Positions 35,346-44,130 of a stretch of 64,000 nucleotides of DNA are shown here, piece after piece; the first letter of the stretch is position 1; the number at the start of each line of letters is the position of its first letter. The DNA lies in the NCBI RefSeq assembly GCF_022213065.1, contig NZ_JAKLJA010000022.1, forward strand, positions 62,001 through 126,000. Direction: 5' to 3'. Both the position numbers and the translations under genes were made by a program. Under the pieces are notes generated by a model. It had not been told where the DNA came from. It was given only the letters and a program-made list of their open reading frames with translations, and did not search any database. The DNA comes from Paraburkholderia tagetis. Lineage in GTDB: Bacteria > Pseudomonadota > Gammaproteobacteria > Burkholderiales > Burkholderiaceae.

Positions 35346-35684
35346 TCAGTGAGATACGAACTCGTGGCCCGCGTCGTGCGTGTAGGTCGGCAGATAATCG
35401 CTTTCGAGGTTGTGCGTATGCAGATGCTCGCCGCGCGCCACGTTCGCCGTCACGTGGCCGATCGGCGCGCCGTAGCGCACCACCTTCTCGTCCTTTGCCA
35501 GCGCGCGGCGCGCCACCTTGTGCCCAAGGTCGATCGTCTTCGCGAGCGTCACGCGCTCGCCCTCGATCTCGAGCGTCTCGCCCGCGGCAAGACGCGCCGC
35601 CGCGATCAGGCAGTTGTCTTCGGGCGCGAGCAGGATGAGACGCGCGTCGGTATGCGGTGCACTGCTGTTCACGATAGGGCTCAA
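35346..35684 (-). CDS. SAF-domain protein, UxaA-family small subunit
   Basis: A protein of about 112 residues corresponding to the N-terminal SAF domain of altronate dehydratase (LLAPEDNCLIAAARLAAGE, then DLGHKVARRALAKDEKVVRYG and ending GHEFVSH). I place the start at TTG 35684, because GGAGG lies six bases before it; GTG at 35672 is the alternative. It works with the large subunit encoded next. It lies 16 bp after the sugar permease stop, so transport and catabolism are cotranscribed. Confidence 0.8.
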   Translation of the reverse strand: MSPIVNSSAPHTDARLILLAPEDNCLIAAARLAAGETLEIEGERVTLAKTIDLGHKVARRALAKDEKVVRYGAPIGHVTANVARGEHLHTHNLESDYLPTYTHDAGHEFVSH

Positions 35685-35700
35685 GTCTCGCCTCCGCCTC

Positions 35701-36750
35701 TCAGTTCTGGGCTTCGCCGCCCGCAAGCCGCGCCACCATCAGCGAGCCGAGGATGATCGCGCCGTAGATCGCCTGAATCCAGAACGACGGCACCTGTGCG
35801 AGCGTGAGCAGATTCTGCACCACGCCGAGCAGCAGCACGCCCGAGAGCGCGCCGAACATGGTGCCCTTGCCGCCGTCGAGCGAAATGCCGCCGATCACGG
35901 CCGCCGCGAACACCGTGAAGATCATGCCGTTGCCCTGGTTCGCGTTGATCGCGCCCACGTAGCCCGTCACGATCAGCCCGCCCAGCGCGGCGAGGATGCT
36001 GCCGAGCACGAACACGCCCCACGTGATGCGCTCCACGCGAATGCCGGCTGCGCGCGCGGCGTCGGGATTGCCGCCGATCGCGTAGAGCGCGCGGCCCACG
36101 CGGTGGTAGCGCAGCATGAACGCGGCGAATGCGAAGGCGGCAGCCGCGAGCCATACCGAGAGCGGCAGGCCGAGCACGATGGTCGTGGCGAGCGCGAAGA
36201 ACGACGACGGCATGTCGAACAGCGTGCCGCCCTTGGTCGCGCCCACCAGCATGCCGCGCAGCACGATGAGCATGGCCAGCGTGACGATGAACGCATTCAG
36301 GCGCAAGCGCACGACCAGGAAACCGTTGACGAAGCCGATCAGCGCACCCACGACCACGATCGCAAGGAGTCCTGCAAGCGCGGGCCATTGCGTGCCGAAC
36401 CCTGCGGAAGCCGCCGGCATCACGAGCATCGCCCCTACTGCGGGCGCGATGCCGACGGTCGATTCGAGCGAGAGATCGAACTTGCCGGTGAGCACGATGA
36501 GCGATTCGGCGAGCACGACGAGCGCGAGCGCCGCTGAAGCCCCGAGCACGCTGATGAGGTTCGCCTTCGTGAGAAAACTCGGGCTCACGAAGCCGCCGAT
36601 CACGATAAGCAGCAACAGCGCGGGAAGCAACGCGAGTTCGCGCAAGCGTGCGAATTCGATGCGCTTGCGCGCGCCACGTCCCGATGCGGCGCCTCGTGCC
36701 GCCTCGGATTGCACGGCCGCAAATGCGGTTGTCGAAACGCTATTCTTCAT
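35701..36750 (-). CDS. Sugar ABC transporter permease, RbsC type
   Basis: Inner-membrane permease of 349 residues with about ten hydrophobic segments. Family landmarks are the cytoplasmic loop YAIGGNPDAARAAGI, and GKFDLSLESTVG in place of the common DLSVG block. It belongs to the BPD_transp_2 family with RbsC, XylH and similar pentose/deoxyhexose permeases. The ATG gives MKNSVSTTA, and its start overlaps the end of the ATPase gene by 11 bp. Confidence 0.9.
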   Translation of the reverse strand: MKNSVSTTAFAAVQSEAARGAASGRGARKRIEFARLRELALLPALLLLIVIGGFVSPSFLTKANLISVLGASAALALVVLAESLIVLTGKFDLSLESTVGIAPAVGAMLVMPAASAGFGTQWPALAGLLAIVVVGALIGFVNGFLVVRLRLNAFIVTLAMLIVLRGMLVGATKGGTLFDMPSSFFALATTIVLGLPLSVWLAAAAFAFAAFMLRYHRVGRALYAIGGNPDAARAAGIRVERITWGVFVLGSILAALGGLIVTGYVGAINANQGNGMIFTVFAAAVIGGISLDGGKGTMFGALSGVLLLGVVQNLLTLAQVPSFWIQAIYGAIILGSLMVARLAGGEAQN

Positions 36751-38395
36751 GAAGTTCGACTCCTTCAATCGATGCAATCATTTCGTGGTCCTGCCAACCC
36801 GCCGCGAATTCCGTCACCACGCTGCCGCGAAACATCACGAGCACGCGGTCGCAAGTGCGCAGATCGTCGAGCTCGCTCGACACCACGAGCACGGCCTTGC
36901 CTTCGTCGCGCACACGATCCACGACCGAGAGCAGCGCCTCCTTCGATTTCACGTCCACGCCCGCCGTGGGGTCGATCAGCACCAGCACTTGCGGGTCGCT
37001 CGCGAGCGCGCGCGCCATCACGACCTTCTGCTGATTGCCGCCCGAGAGCCCCGAGACCACATGCTCCGGCCCTTGCGCGACAATGCCAAGCGCCTCGATC
37101 ATGCGCTTGCCCACCTGATTCTTTTTCGCCGGCGATGCGAAGCCGAGGCGCCCGAGCAGGCCCGCAATCGTCATCGACGCGTTCTCGGCCACCGACTGCG
37201 TGAGCACGAGCCCTTCGTGGTGCCGGTCCTTCGGCACGCAGCTCACGCCCTGCGCGAGTGCGGCGGGCACATCGCCGGGCTTCAGAAGCGCGCCGTTCAC
37301 GCGAATCTCGCCCGCCTGCTGGCCCGCGAGCCCGGCGACGGCTTCGCCCACGCTCGTGCGCCCGCTGCTGGTCGCGCCCGTGATGCCCACGACTTCGCCG
37401 CGCCTCACCTGGAAAGACACGTCGCGGTAATCGGCGCCCGAGATGCCGCGCACGTCGAGCGCGAGCCGCGCGTCGCCGGGCAAGGCCGCGCGCGCGGCGG
37501 CATCGGCGACATTCAGGCCGCCGTGCTCGCCCGTCATCGCTTCGATCAGGCGCTCGCGCGGCAAGTCGGCCACCGGCGCGCTGACGATGTGGCGCGCGTC
37601 GCGCAGCACCGTCACCGCCTGGCAAATCTCGTAGACCTCCTGAAGATGGTGCGAGATGAAGAGAAACGTCACGCCCTCGCGCTGCAATTCGTCGATGCGG
37701 CGAAAGAGCCGCTTGATCTCTTCGCCGTCGAGCTGCGCCGTGGGTTCGTCGAGGATGATGAAACGTGCGCCATATGAGAGCGCACGCGCGATCTCGACAA
37801 GCTGGCGCGCCTCCACGCTGAGGTCGCCCGCACGCGCGTCCTCGCGCACGTCGATGCGCCAGTGGTCCAGCAGCGCGCGCGCGTCGCGGCGCATGGTCGT
37901 CCAGTCGATCACGCCGTGTTTGACCGGCTGGCGATTGATGAACAGGTTCTCCGCCACCGTGAGGTCGCGGATGATCGTCGAGTGCTGATACACGCAGGCG
38001 ACGCGCTCGCGCCATGCATCGCGGTCCGCGATAGGCGGCGCGAGTTCGCCGTTAAAGCGCACCGTGCCCTCGTCGGGCTTGCGCAGACCCGTGAGGATCG
38101 AAACGAGCGTCGACTTGCCCGCGCCGTTGCGGCCCACGAGCGCGTGCGACTCGCCCGCCATCACGCGCAGGCTCACGTTCGCGAGCGCCGCCGTGGAGCC
38201 GAAGCGCTTGGTCACGCCGCTCGCCTCCACCACCAGCGGCAGCCCAACGGCTGCCGCTGGCTGCATGGCAAGCGCCGCCGGGTGCGGCGCACCGCCTCGC
38301 GGTGGCGCGCCTGCTTGCTGCACGTTTGAACCGTTGCTTATCCGATCGCGCATTTGATCGCTCACCTGATCGCTCACTTGATCGTATTGCCCCAC
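36740..38395 (-). CDS. Sugar ABC transporter ATPase, RbsA/MglA type with duplicated NBD
   Basis: Cytoplasmic ATPase of about 551 residues with two nucleotide-binding halves. The first has Walker A GRNGAGKST and Walker B FIILDEPTAQLD; the second has a degenerate Walker A (GATSSGRTS) and signature LSGGNQQKV, the usual asymmetry for RbsA. The first 35 residues are extra: three near-copies of DQVSDQ coded by a tandem repeat and then Gly/Pro/Ala-rich sequence, so the true start may be further in (ATG for MRDRISN or MQPAAAV). It overlaps the binding-protein stop by 22 bp if the first ATG is used. Confidence 0.88.
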   Translation of the reverse strand: MGQYDQVSDQVSDQMRDRISNGSNVQQAGAPPRGGAPHPAALAMQPAAAVGLPLVVEASGVTKRFGSTAALANVSLRVMAGESHALVGRNGAGKSTLVSILTGLRKPDEGTVRFNGELAPPIADRDAWRERVACVYQHSTIIRDLTVAENLFINRQPVKHGVIDWTTMRRDARALLDHWRIDVREDARAGDLSVEARQLVEIARALSYGARFIILDEPTAQLDGEEIKRLFRRIDELQREGVTFLFISHHLQEVYEICQAVTVLRDARHIVSAPVADLPRERLIEAMTGEHGGLNVADAAARAALPGDARLALDVRGISGADYRDVSFQVRRGEVVGITGATSSGRTSVGEAVAGLAGQQAGEIRVNGALLKPGDVPAALAQGVSCVPKDRHHEGLVLTQSVAENASMTIAGLLGRLGFASPAKKNQVGKRMIEALGIVAQGPEHVVSGLSGGNQQKVVMARALASDPQVLVLIDPTAGVDVKSKEALLSVVDRVRDEGKAVLVVSSELDDLRTCDRVLVMFRGSVVTEFAAGWQDHEMIASIEGVELHEE

Positions 38396-39453
38396 AGGTT
38401 CTTGTCGTCGACGTTTTGCTTCGTCACGAGCGGCGCCGGCAACTGGTCTTCGAGAACACCGGGCTGCAACTGGATGATCGTGCTGTCGTGATCAGTCTTG
38501 CCCGGCTTGAACGTCTTGCCCTCCAGGGAGGCCTGAATGTAGTAGAGGCCGTACTTCGCGTAGAGATCGGCAGGCTGCGAAACGGTGGCGTCGATCTCGC
38601 CCTTGCGGATTGCTTCGTATTCCTGTGGAATGCCGTCATTGGAGACGATCACGATGTGCTTCGGATTGCCCGCAGGAAAGAGCAACTGCTTGCGGCGCAG
38701 CGTTTGCAGCGTGGGCGAGAGATAGACGCCGCCCGCCTGCATGTAAATCGCTTTCACATCGGGATTCGCGGTAAGCAGGCTGTCGAGCGCGCTGGCCGCC
38801 ACATCGCCCTTCCAGCCCGCCGGAATCTCCAGCAGCGAAAGATTCGGATAGCCCTTCAGGCATGCGCGAAACGCCTCCGAACGGTCGCGTCCGTTCACGG
38901 AAGCGAGGTCTCCCATGATCTGCACGACCTTCCCCGACTTCACGTGCTCGCCGATGTACTTGCAGGCCTTCTCGCCGTAGGCGCGGTTGTCGGCGCGCAC
39001 GACCATGGCGACGCTGCCTTGCGTGGGCGCGACGTCCACGGCCACCACCTTCACGTTCTTCTGCGCGGCATTTTCGAGCGCGCGGCTGATGGCCGCCGAA
39101 TCGATCGGCCCCACGACAATGCCTTTCGCGCCCAGATTGATCATGTTGTTCATGTCAGTGATCTGCTGCGCGGGGTCGTTGTTCGAGTTGACGGGCGCGA
39201 GGATGTCGATGCCAGTCTGTTTCGCGTACACGCCCAGATAGTTGTTGTACGACTGCCAGAACGGCGAGGTCAGCAACGGCAGCCCGAGGCCCACCTTGCC
39301 GATTTCGGCGGCCTGGGCCTGTGCCGGCACGCCGAACGCAGCGGCACAGGCCGCCACGGCGCACAGCGTCTTCGCAGCCGAGCGCATGAGCGCGCGCGCC
39401 TTGCGGGTTTCAGTGAAGCGGCGGGCCTCGATCGGCCCGGATGCGAACGCCAT
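38374..39453 (-). CDS. Sugar ABC transporter periplasmic binding protein (RbsB type)
   Basis: Periplasmic binding protein of 359 residues and first gene of the leftward operon. The ATG gives MAFASGPIEARR, then a signal peptide ending AQAQAAEIG with a long n-region. The mature protein shows the type-1 periplasmic fold: FWQSYNNYLGVYAKQTG, a central DMNNMINLGAKGIVVGPID and the ligand-contacting block VVAVDVAP. The ligand is probably a deoxyhexose or pentose given the catabolic genes downstream. The divergent regulator gene lies 344 bp away. Confidence 0.9.
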   Translation of the reverse strand: MAFASGPIEARRFTETRKARALMRSAAKTLCAVAACAAAFGVPAQAQAAEIGKVGLGLPLLTSPFWQSYNNYLGVYAKQTGIDILAPVNSNNDPAQQITDMNNMINLGAKGIVVGPIDSAAISRALENAAQKNVKVVAVDVAPTQGSVAMVVRADNRAYGEKACKYIGEHVKSGKVVQIMGDLASVNGRDRSEAFRACLKGYPNLSLLEIPAGWKGDVAASALDSLLTANPDVKAIYMQAGGVYLSPTLQTLRRKQLLFPAGNPKHIVIVSNDGIPQEYEAIRKGEIDATVSQPADLYAKYGLYYIQASLEGKTFKPGKTDHDSTIIQLQPGVLEDQLPAPLVTKQNVDDKNLWGNTIK

Positions 39454-39631
39454 GTCTGTCTCCTTGTCGGTCCCACCTGGCGCTTTAGCGCCTGGTGCGA
39501 TCCCATGCAAAGCTGATTCTGTCGTTGTTGACCCATCCATGTGCCGCCATGTGAACGCGAAACGCGTGGGCGGCACTGCCTCTACAACCGCAACTGCCCC
39601 TGCCTTTCCCTTTCAGACGACGCTGGCATAT

Positions 39632-39645
39632 GTTCACCAGTGAAC
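39632..39645. promoter_or_regulatory. Palindromic site in the iclR / sugar operon divergent region
   Basis: GTTCACCAGTGAAC has arms GTTCAC and GTGAAC around two bases. It is placed in the 344-bp divergent region (39454-39797), 153 bp from the regulator ATG and 179 bp from the operon ATG. IclR proteins bind similar short dyads. The rest of the region has no reading frame of note. Confidence 0.5.
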
Positions 39646-39797
39646 CTATTATTCATATACGCACGATCCGAGGTCAAGAAATGTTGGTGCGGCAAGGGTC
39701 CGGAATTTCCCTGGGCCTATCAGCGCCCCCGTGCGGACCCACAATATGGGAGACGGCGCGAGTCGTCGGATAACGCCGGATAACAAGCAAGGAAAGA

Positions 39798-40637
39798 ATG
39801 AATACGAACGCACGCAAGCATCGAATGGATGCGCCGCCGGGCGAGCCGGAGCCGGACGAGAAAGACGATGGCGACCGCTATCGCGCGCCCGCGCTGGACA
39901 AAGGGCTCGACATTCTGGAACTGCTCGCCGAGCAGCGTGGCGGCTTGACGCGCGCGGAAATCACGAAGGCGCTTGGCCGCAATGCGAGCGAGATCTACCG
40001 GATGCTGGAGCGGCTGGTGGCGCGCCAGTACGTGATGCGCTCGGAGGCTGGCGACCGATACACGCTGAGCCTCAAGCTCTTTGCGCTCGCGCATCGGCAT
40101 CCGCCCATGGAGCGGCTGATCGCCGAGGCGCTGCCGCTCATGCAGCGCTTCGCCAACGACGCCGAGCAGTCGTGTCACCTCGCGGTGTACGACCGTGGCA
40201 ACCTGCTCGTGATCGCGCAGGTGGATGGGCCGGGCACGTGGGGCATCGCGGTGCGGCTGGGCTCGCGCGTGGGTCTCGTCGATACGAGTTCGGGGCGCAC
40301 GATCCTCGCGTACCAGAACGTGGAGCAGCGCGCGCAGATGCTCGCGGAACATACCACGGTAAAAGGCGAAGTCGCCATCGACCACGCAGCGCTGGAAGCG
40401 GCCTGCGAGCAGATTCGCGCCGCGGGGTTCTCGCGCAAGGACAGCCAGCAGATATTCGGGGTGACGGACGTCACGTTTCCGGTGCGCGGGCCGTCGGGGC
40501 AGGCCATCGCGGCGCTCACCTGCCCGTTCCTCAAGCGCATCGACGAATACGTCGCGCCGTCGCTCGAGGAGGCCACGCAGATGCTTGGCGAGACCGTGCA
40601 GGCGTTGTCGATGTTTCGGGAGGGAGAGGGGGCTTGA
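39798..40637 (+). CDS. IclR-family transcriptional regulator
   Basis: A 279-residue regulator with an N-terminal winged helix (about residues 30-95; ALDKGLDILELLAEQ, then GLTRAEITKALGRNASEIYRM) and a C-terminal effector-binding GAF-like domain (from SCHLAVYDRGNLLVIAQVDG to FPVRGPSGQAIAALTCPF). Divergent orientation to the sugar operon suggests it controls that operon in response to a pathway intermediate. The first 29 residues are acidic and not conserved. Confidence 0.9.
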   Translation: MNTNARKHRMDAPPGEPEPDEKDDGDRYRAPALDKGLDILELLAEQRGGLTRAEITKALGRNASEIYRMLERLVARQYVMRSEAGDRYTLSLKLFALAHRHPPMERLIAEALPLMQRFANDAEQSCHLAVYDRGNLLVIAQVDGPGTWGIAVRLGSRVGLVDTSSGRTILAYQNVEQRAQMLAEHTTVKGEVAIDHAALEAACEQIRAAGFSRKDSQQIFGVTDVTFPVRGPSGQAIAALTCPFLKRIDEYVAPSLEEATQMLGETVQALSMFREGEGA

Positions 40638-40671
40638 GGCGGGGCAAAGGGACTCCGAACAAGCCACCCCC

Positions 40672-42699
40672 TCACGCCCCCAAAACCACCGCCCCTCCAC
40701 CTTCCCCGCCCTTCGCCTCGCGCTCCACGATCGCCACGAAGAGCCGCTCCAGATCGCGCGTGAAGCGCGCCGTATCGAAGAGCGGCGCATCGGCCTTCGC
40801 CGCCGCGAGCCGTTTGCGGATCTGCGCATGCCAGGCCGGATCGCTCGCGAGCGCGAGCGCGATCTGAAAGTAAGTGTCGAGGTCGCGCGCGACCAGCGTG
40901 TCGAGCCCGACCGCGTGCAGCAAGCTCGCGCCCACGCGCCCCGCGAACAGCGAGCCCAGTGCCGACACCATCGGCACGCCCGCCCACAGCGCGTCGCTGC
41001 CGGTCGTGTGCGAGCCGGTCGGCAGCGTGTCGAGCGCGAGATCGGCCAGTTGCAGCCGCGCGAGGTGCGCCTCCTGCGGCAGGCGCTTCGCGAAAATCAC
41101 GCGCATGGGCGCCACGCCCTTCGCTTCGAAGAAGTTGTGCAGATTCGCCTGCGCGCGCTCGCTGCCGGGGTCGAGCAGCCATAGCACGCTGCCCGGCGTC
41201 GCCGCGAGCAGGCGGCACCAGACCGACGCCACCTGCGCATTGAGCTTGAACGTCTGATTGAAGCTGCAGAACACGAAGCCGCGCTCGGGCAACCCCGCTT
41301 CGGCGCGCGTCGGCCGAGGCCCGCACCGGCGCCGATGGTCGTTGGGCTGATAGCAATGCGGCATCAGCGCGAGCGTCTCGCTATAGAACGGCGCGGCGGA
41401 CGGCGGCGTCACCACGGTGTCGCCGATCAGGTAATCCGCGAGGCGCGGCGCACCGAGCGAGCCTGGATAGCCCAGCCAGCTCACGATCATGGGCGCGGGC
41501 CGCAGCGCCGTGATGCCCAGGCGCGTGCCGGTCGTATAGCCCTTCAGATCGACGAGGACGTGGATGCCGTCGTGCGCGATCTTGGCGGCCGCCCGCGCGT
41601 CGGCGAGCGCGCCTATCTCGTGCAGCGTGGCGGGCAGCGCCGCGAGCCGCTCGCGCCACGCGGCATCGGGCGCGGCCTCGCCATACGAATACAGATGGAT
41701 ATCGAAGCGCGCGGCGTCGTGCAGTTCGAGCACGCCCGCCAGCAGGCGCAGCGTGGCGTGATCGTGGAAGTCGGCGGAGAGATAGCCGATGCGCAAGCGC
41801 GCGCCCGCCGCGAAGGCCGCCAGGGCATCGGCAAGCCCAGCGCCGCGCGCGACGAGCGGCGGCGCGGCCAGCTCGCCGCGCCAGCGCGACTGCGCGAAGC
41901 GCCGCCCGGCCTCGCGATGCAGCGCCGGCGTGAGCGCCGGGATGCCGAGCAGCCCCCACGGCGTGAGATTCTCGGCCGCGCCCGACGCGACCATGTCGAG
42001 CGCCGCCGCATCGATCTTGTCCAGATCGCGCCAGTGCGCAACGCGCCGCCGCACGTACTGCGCCGACTCCCAGCGCCCGCCCCGGCAGTACGCTTCGTCG
42101 GCTTCCTCCGGACGGTTCAGGCGCTCCAGCAAGCCGCCGTAGCATTGCCAGAAATGCGCCGACTTCGGCTCGAGTTCGAGCGCGCGCTTCAGGCTCGCCT
42201 CGGCGGCCTCGTATTGGCCCGCCTCCTGCTGCAGCACGGCGAGGTTGCCGTGCGCAAAGGCATAGGCAGGGTCGATCTCGATGGCCGCGCGATACGCGGC
42301 TTCGGCGTGCGTGACGTCATGGTGTTTCTTGAGGAGGTTGCCCACGTTGTTGAACATCCGCGCCTCGCGCACGCCCAGATTGATGGCCGCAAAATAAGCC
42401 TCGATGGCCTCGTGGTCGCGGCCTTGCCAGAGCAGCGTCCACGCGAGGTCGCGTTGCAGCGCCCCGCTCTCGCCCATCGAAAGCGCCTTGCGGATCGCCT
42501 GTTCGCCCTGGGCGTAGTGCGTCTGGCGCGCGAGCGCCACGCCAAGCTGATGCCATGCGTCGACGTGCCGCGGATCTTGCGCCAGGATCTCGCGAAAGAG
42601 GGACTCGGCGAGTGCGTACTGTTCGGCGTTCAGACGGTCGATGCCGCGTTTGAGCAGTTCGTCCGAACGGGAGGACGGAGTCGGAGTGGAGATTTTCAT
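40672..42699 (-). CDS. TPR protein with O-GlcNAc transferase-like (SPINDLY-type) domain
   Basis: A 675-residue protein. Residues about 15-210 are tetratricopeptide repeats (AEQYALAESLFREILAQDP, AEAAYRAAIEIDPAYAFAH, AEASLKRALELEPKSAHFW). The C-terminal half has the GT41 pattern: RLRIGYLSADFHDHAT, LVDLKGYTTGTR, SWLGYPGS, FVFCSFNQTFKLN and DTLPTGSHTTGSDALWAGVP. Such proteins glycosylate other proteins; the target is unknown. The ATG giving MKISTPTPS is the start. It converges on the IclR gene. Confidence 0.88.
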   Translation of the reverse strand: MKISTPTPSSRSDELLKRGIDRLNAEQYALAESLFREILAQDPRHVDAWHQLGVALARQTHYAQGEQAIRKALSMGESGALQRDLAWTLLWQGRDHEAIEAYFAAINLGVREARMFNNVGNLLKKHHDVTHAEAAYRAAIEIDPAYAFAHGNLAVLQQEAGQYEAAEASLKRALELEPKSAHFWQCYGGLLERLNRPEEADEAYCRGGRWESAQYVRRRVAHWRDLDKIDAAALDMVASGAAENLTPWGLLGIPALTPALHREAGRRFAQSRWRGELAAPPLVARGAGLADALAAFAAGARLRIGYLSADFHDHATLRLLAGVLELHDAARFDIHLYSYGEAAPDAAWRERLAALPATLHEIGALADARAAAKIAHDGIHVLVDLKGYTTGTRLGITALRPAPMIVSWLGYPGSLGAPRLADYLIGDTVVTPPSAAPFYSETLALMPHCYQPNDHRRRCGPRPTRAEAGLPERGFVFCSFNQTFKLNAQVASVWCRLLAATPGSVLWLLDPGSERAQANLHNFFEAKGVAPMRVIFAKRLPQEAHLARLQLADLALDTLPTGSHTTGSDALWAGVPMVSALGSLFAGRVGASLLHAVGLDTLVARDLDTYFQIALALASDPAWHAQIRKRLAAAKADAPLFDTARFTRDLERLFVAIVEREAKGGEGGGAVVLGA

Positions 42700-42895
42700 C
42701 GCACCATCGTAGGAAGCGTGATGGGGTGCGAACATCAGAACGTTCCTGGTTTGCTGCGGCGCGCACCGCCCCCTTGCGCATGCCCCGGCTCTGGCATCAC
42801 AACTGGAAGCCCGGCGCGCAAAACGGTTAGAATGGCGACCCTCTCAAAATACCGTCCGGTGTGCGCAAGACGTGCCGGACGCGCATGCATACCTC

Positions 42896-43441
42896 ATGGC
42901 GAAACTTCTGACCGATCAAGAATTCCAGCGTTTTTCCGAGCTTCAGCAGAAACAGGCCAGCTTCACGATTTCGAGCGAGGAAGCCGACGAGTTGCGCGAA
43001 ATCGTCGCGCGCGCGCAGAAAAAGCGCGACGACCGCGCGGATGCGATGAAAACCGTCGAAACCGCGATCGAACAGTTCGAGATCACGCCCGACGAGCTGT
43101 TTTCGGCGGAGCAGATCGCCGAAGCCGCCCGCAACTTCGGCCTGATCCCGGCCACGCGCAAAGAGCGCGTGCTGCCGCCCTCGCTTACCTTCAACGGCAA
43201 GACGCACCAGTGGACCACGCGCGCCCTGCCCGACGAAGTCCGCGTGCCGCTGTTCGAAGCGTTTCAAGGTGGCCAGTCGGTCAAGGCGTTTATCGCCACG
43301 CCGAAGGACGGCGCGCGCTGCGCCGCCACTATCGCCCGGCTGGAAAAGGAAACCGGCGCGCAATACGCGCAGGGCTGGCTCGAAGAGCTTTCGGTCACGC
43401 GGGCGCAAGTGGATGACGCGCTGGCGAAAATTGCTGCCTGA
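42896..43441 (+). CDS. Conserved hypothetical protein, 181 residues
   Basis: I cannot assign a function. The ATG gives MAKLLTDQEFQ. Residues about 1-60 are Glu/Gln/Arg-rich and strongly helical (likely coiled coil), followed by an AEQIAEAARNFGL segment, then PPSLTFNGKTHQWTTRALPD, which is slightly reminiscent of a nucleoid-protein DNA-binding end, and a helical C-terminus. Base composition fits the chromosome. It is followed by a repeat-rich gap of 690 bp. Confidence 0.65.
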   Translation: MAKLLTDQEFQRFSELQQKQASFTISSEEADELREIVARAQKKRDDRADAMKTVETAIEQFEITPDELFSAEQIAEAARNFGLIPATRKERVLPPSLTFNGKTHQWTTRALPDEVRVPLFEAFQGGQSVKAFIATPKDGARCAATIARLEKETGAQYAQGWLEELSVTRAQVDDALAKIAA

Positions 43442-43465
43442 TTCTGGGGCGTGCGTTTCGTTGCT

Positions 43466-43517
43466 GTGTCGCGGTTCCTTGCCGTGTCGCGTTTCCTTGT
43501 GTGTCGCGTTTCCTTGT
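43466..43517 (+). repeat. Three tandem 17-18 bp repeats
   Basis: Three units of the form GTGTCGCGTTTCCTTGT follow one another directly. The last overlaps the outer edge of the giant palindrome. Confidence 0.75.
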
Positions 43518-44066
43518 ATTCGTGTCGGTCTATTAGCGTTGCCCCTGTGCGGGGCGGCACCTACTTTTCTTTGCAGCCGCAAAGAAAAGTAGGCAAAAGA
43601 AAGCGGCTCAAACCGCTAGTGTGACGCCGTCCACCCCTTGCCTGTGATCGAAGTGGTTCCGGGGCATCCGTCACCTCGCACCTTCAAACTCAGTGACAAA
43701 GGACTCATGCATCCCGCTGCTCGCTACGCGCGCAGCGGTCGGGTCTGCATGGGAAACCATACGTACTGCCAAGTACTCGAATACGCATGCGCTGCATCGA
43801 TTCGTATGCATTCCTCTGGTTTTGGATTATGCCCCACGGCGCGCGTAGCGCCGCCGGAGGAATGAGTCCTTAGTCACTCCGTTGTACGACGCGTGGTGGC
43901 AGACGCTCCGGAACCGCTCCGATAATGGGCAAGTGGTCCACTGCGTCACACTGGCGGTGTGAGCGGCTTTCTTTTGCCTACTTTTCTTTGCCGCTGCAAA
44001 GAAAAGTAGGTGCCGCCCCGCACAGGGGCAACGCTAATAGACCACCACGAAAACAAGGAAACGCGA
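43504..44066. repeat. Giant imperfect palindrome (two inverted diverged copies of a ~280-bp repeat)
   Basis: The outer 120-130 bp of each arm are nearly identical in inverted orientation (43504 to about 43630 against about 43940 to 44066), centred on 43785. Each arm contains its own perfect 14-bp stem hairpin, CCTACTTTTCTTTG with its complement, at 43560-43593 and 43977-44010. The inner parts are also inverted but diverged: the core AAGGACTCAT recurs, as does a GCTACGCGCGC block. It thus appears to be two copies of one intergenic unit placed tail to tail. A 75-codon frame inside is not convincing. The hairpins may end transcription from both neighbours. Confidence 0.8.
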
Positions 44067-44130
44067 ACCAAAACACGAAAACACCCCCAACCGCAAAAAA
44101 TACCCACACAGCGGCCGGCAGCCCGCCAAA

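Noticed and set aside
43638..43865. 75-codon frame inside the giant palindrome
   Set aside because: It lies wholly within the repeat, its composition follows the palindrome and no ribosome binding site or family pattern is visible.
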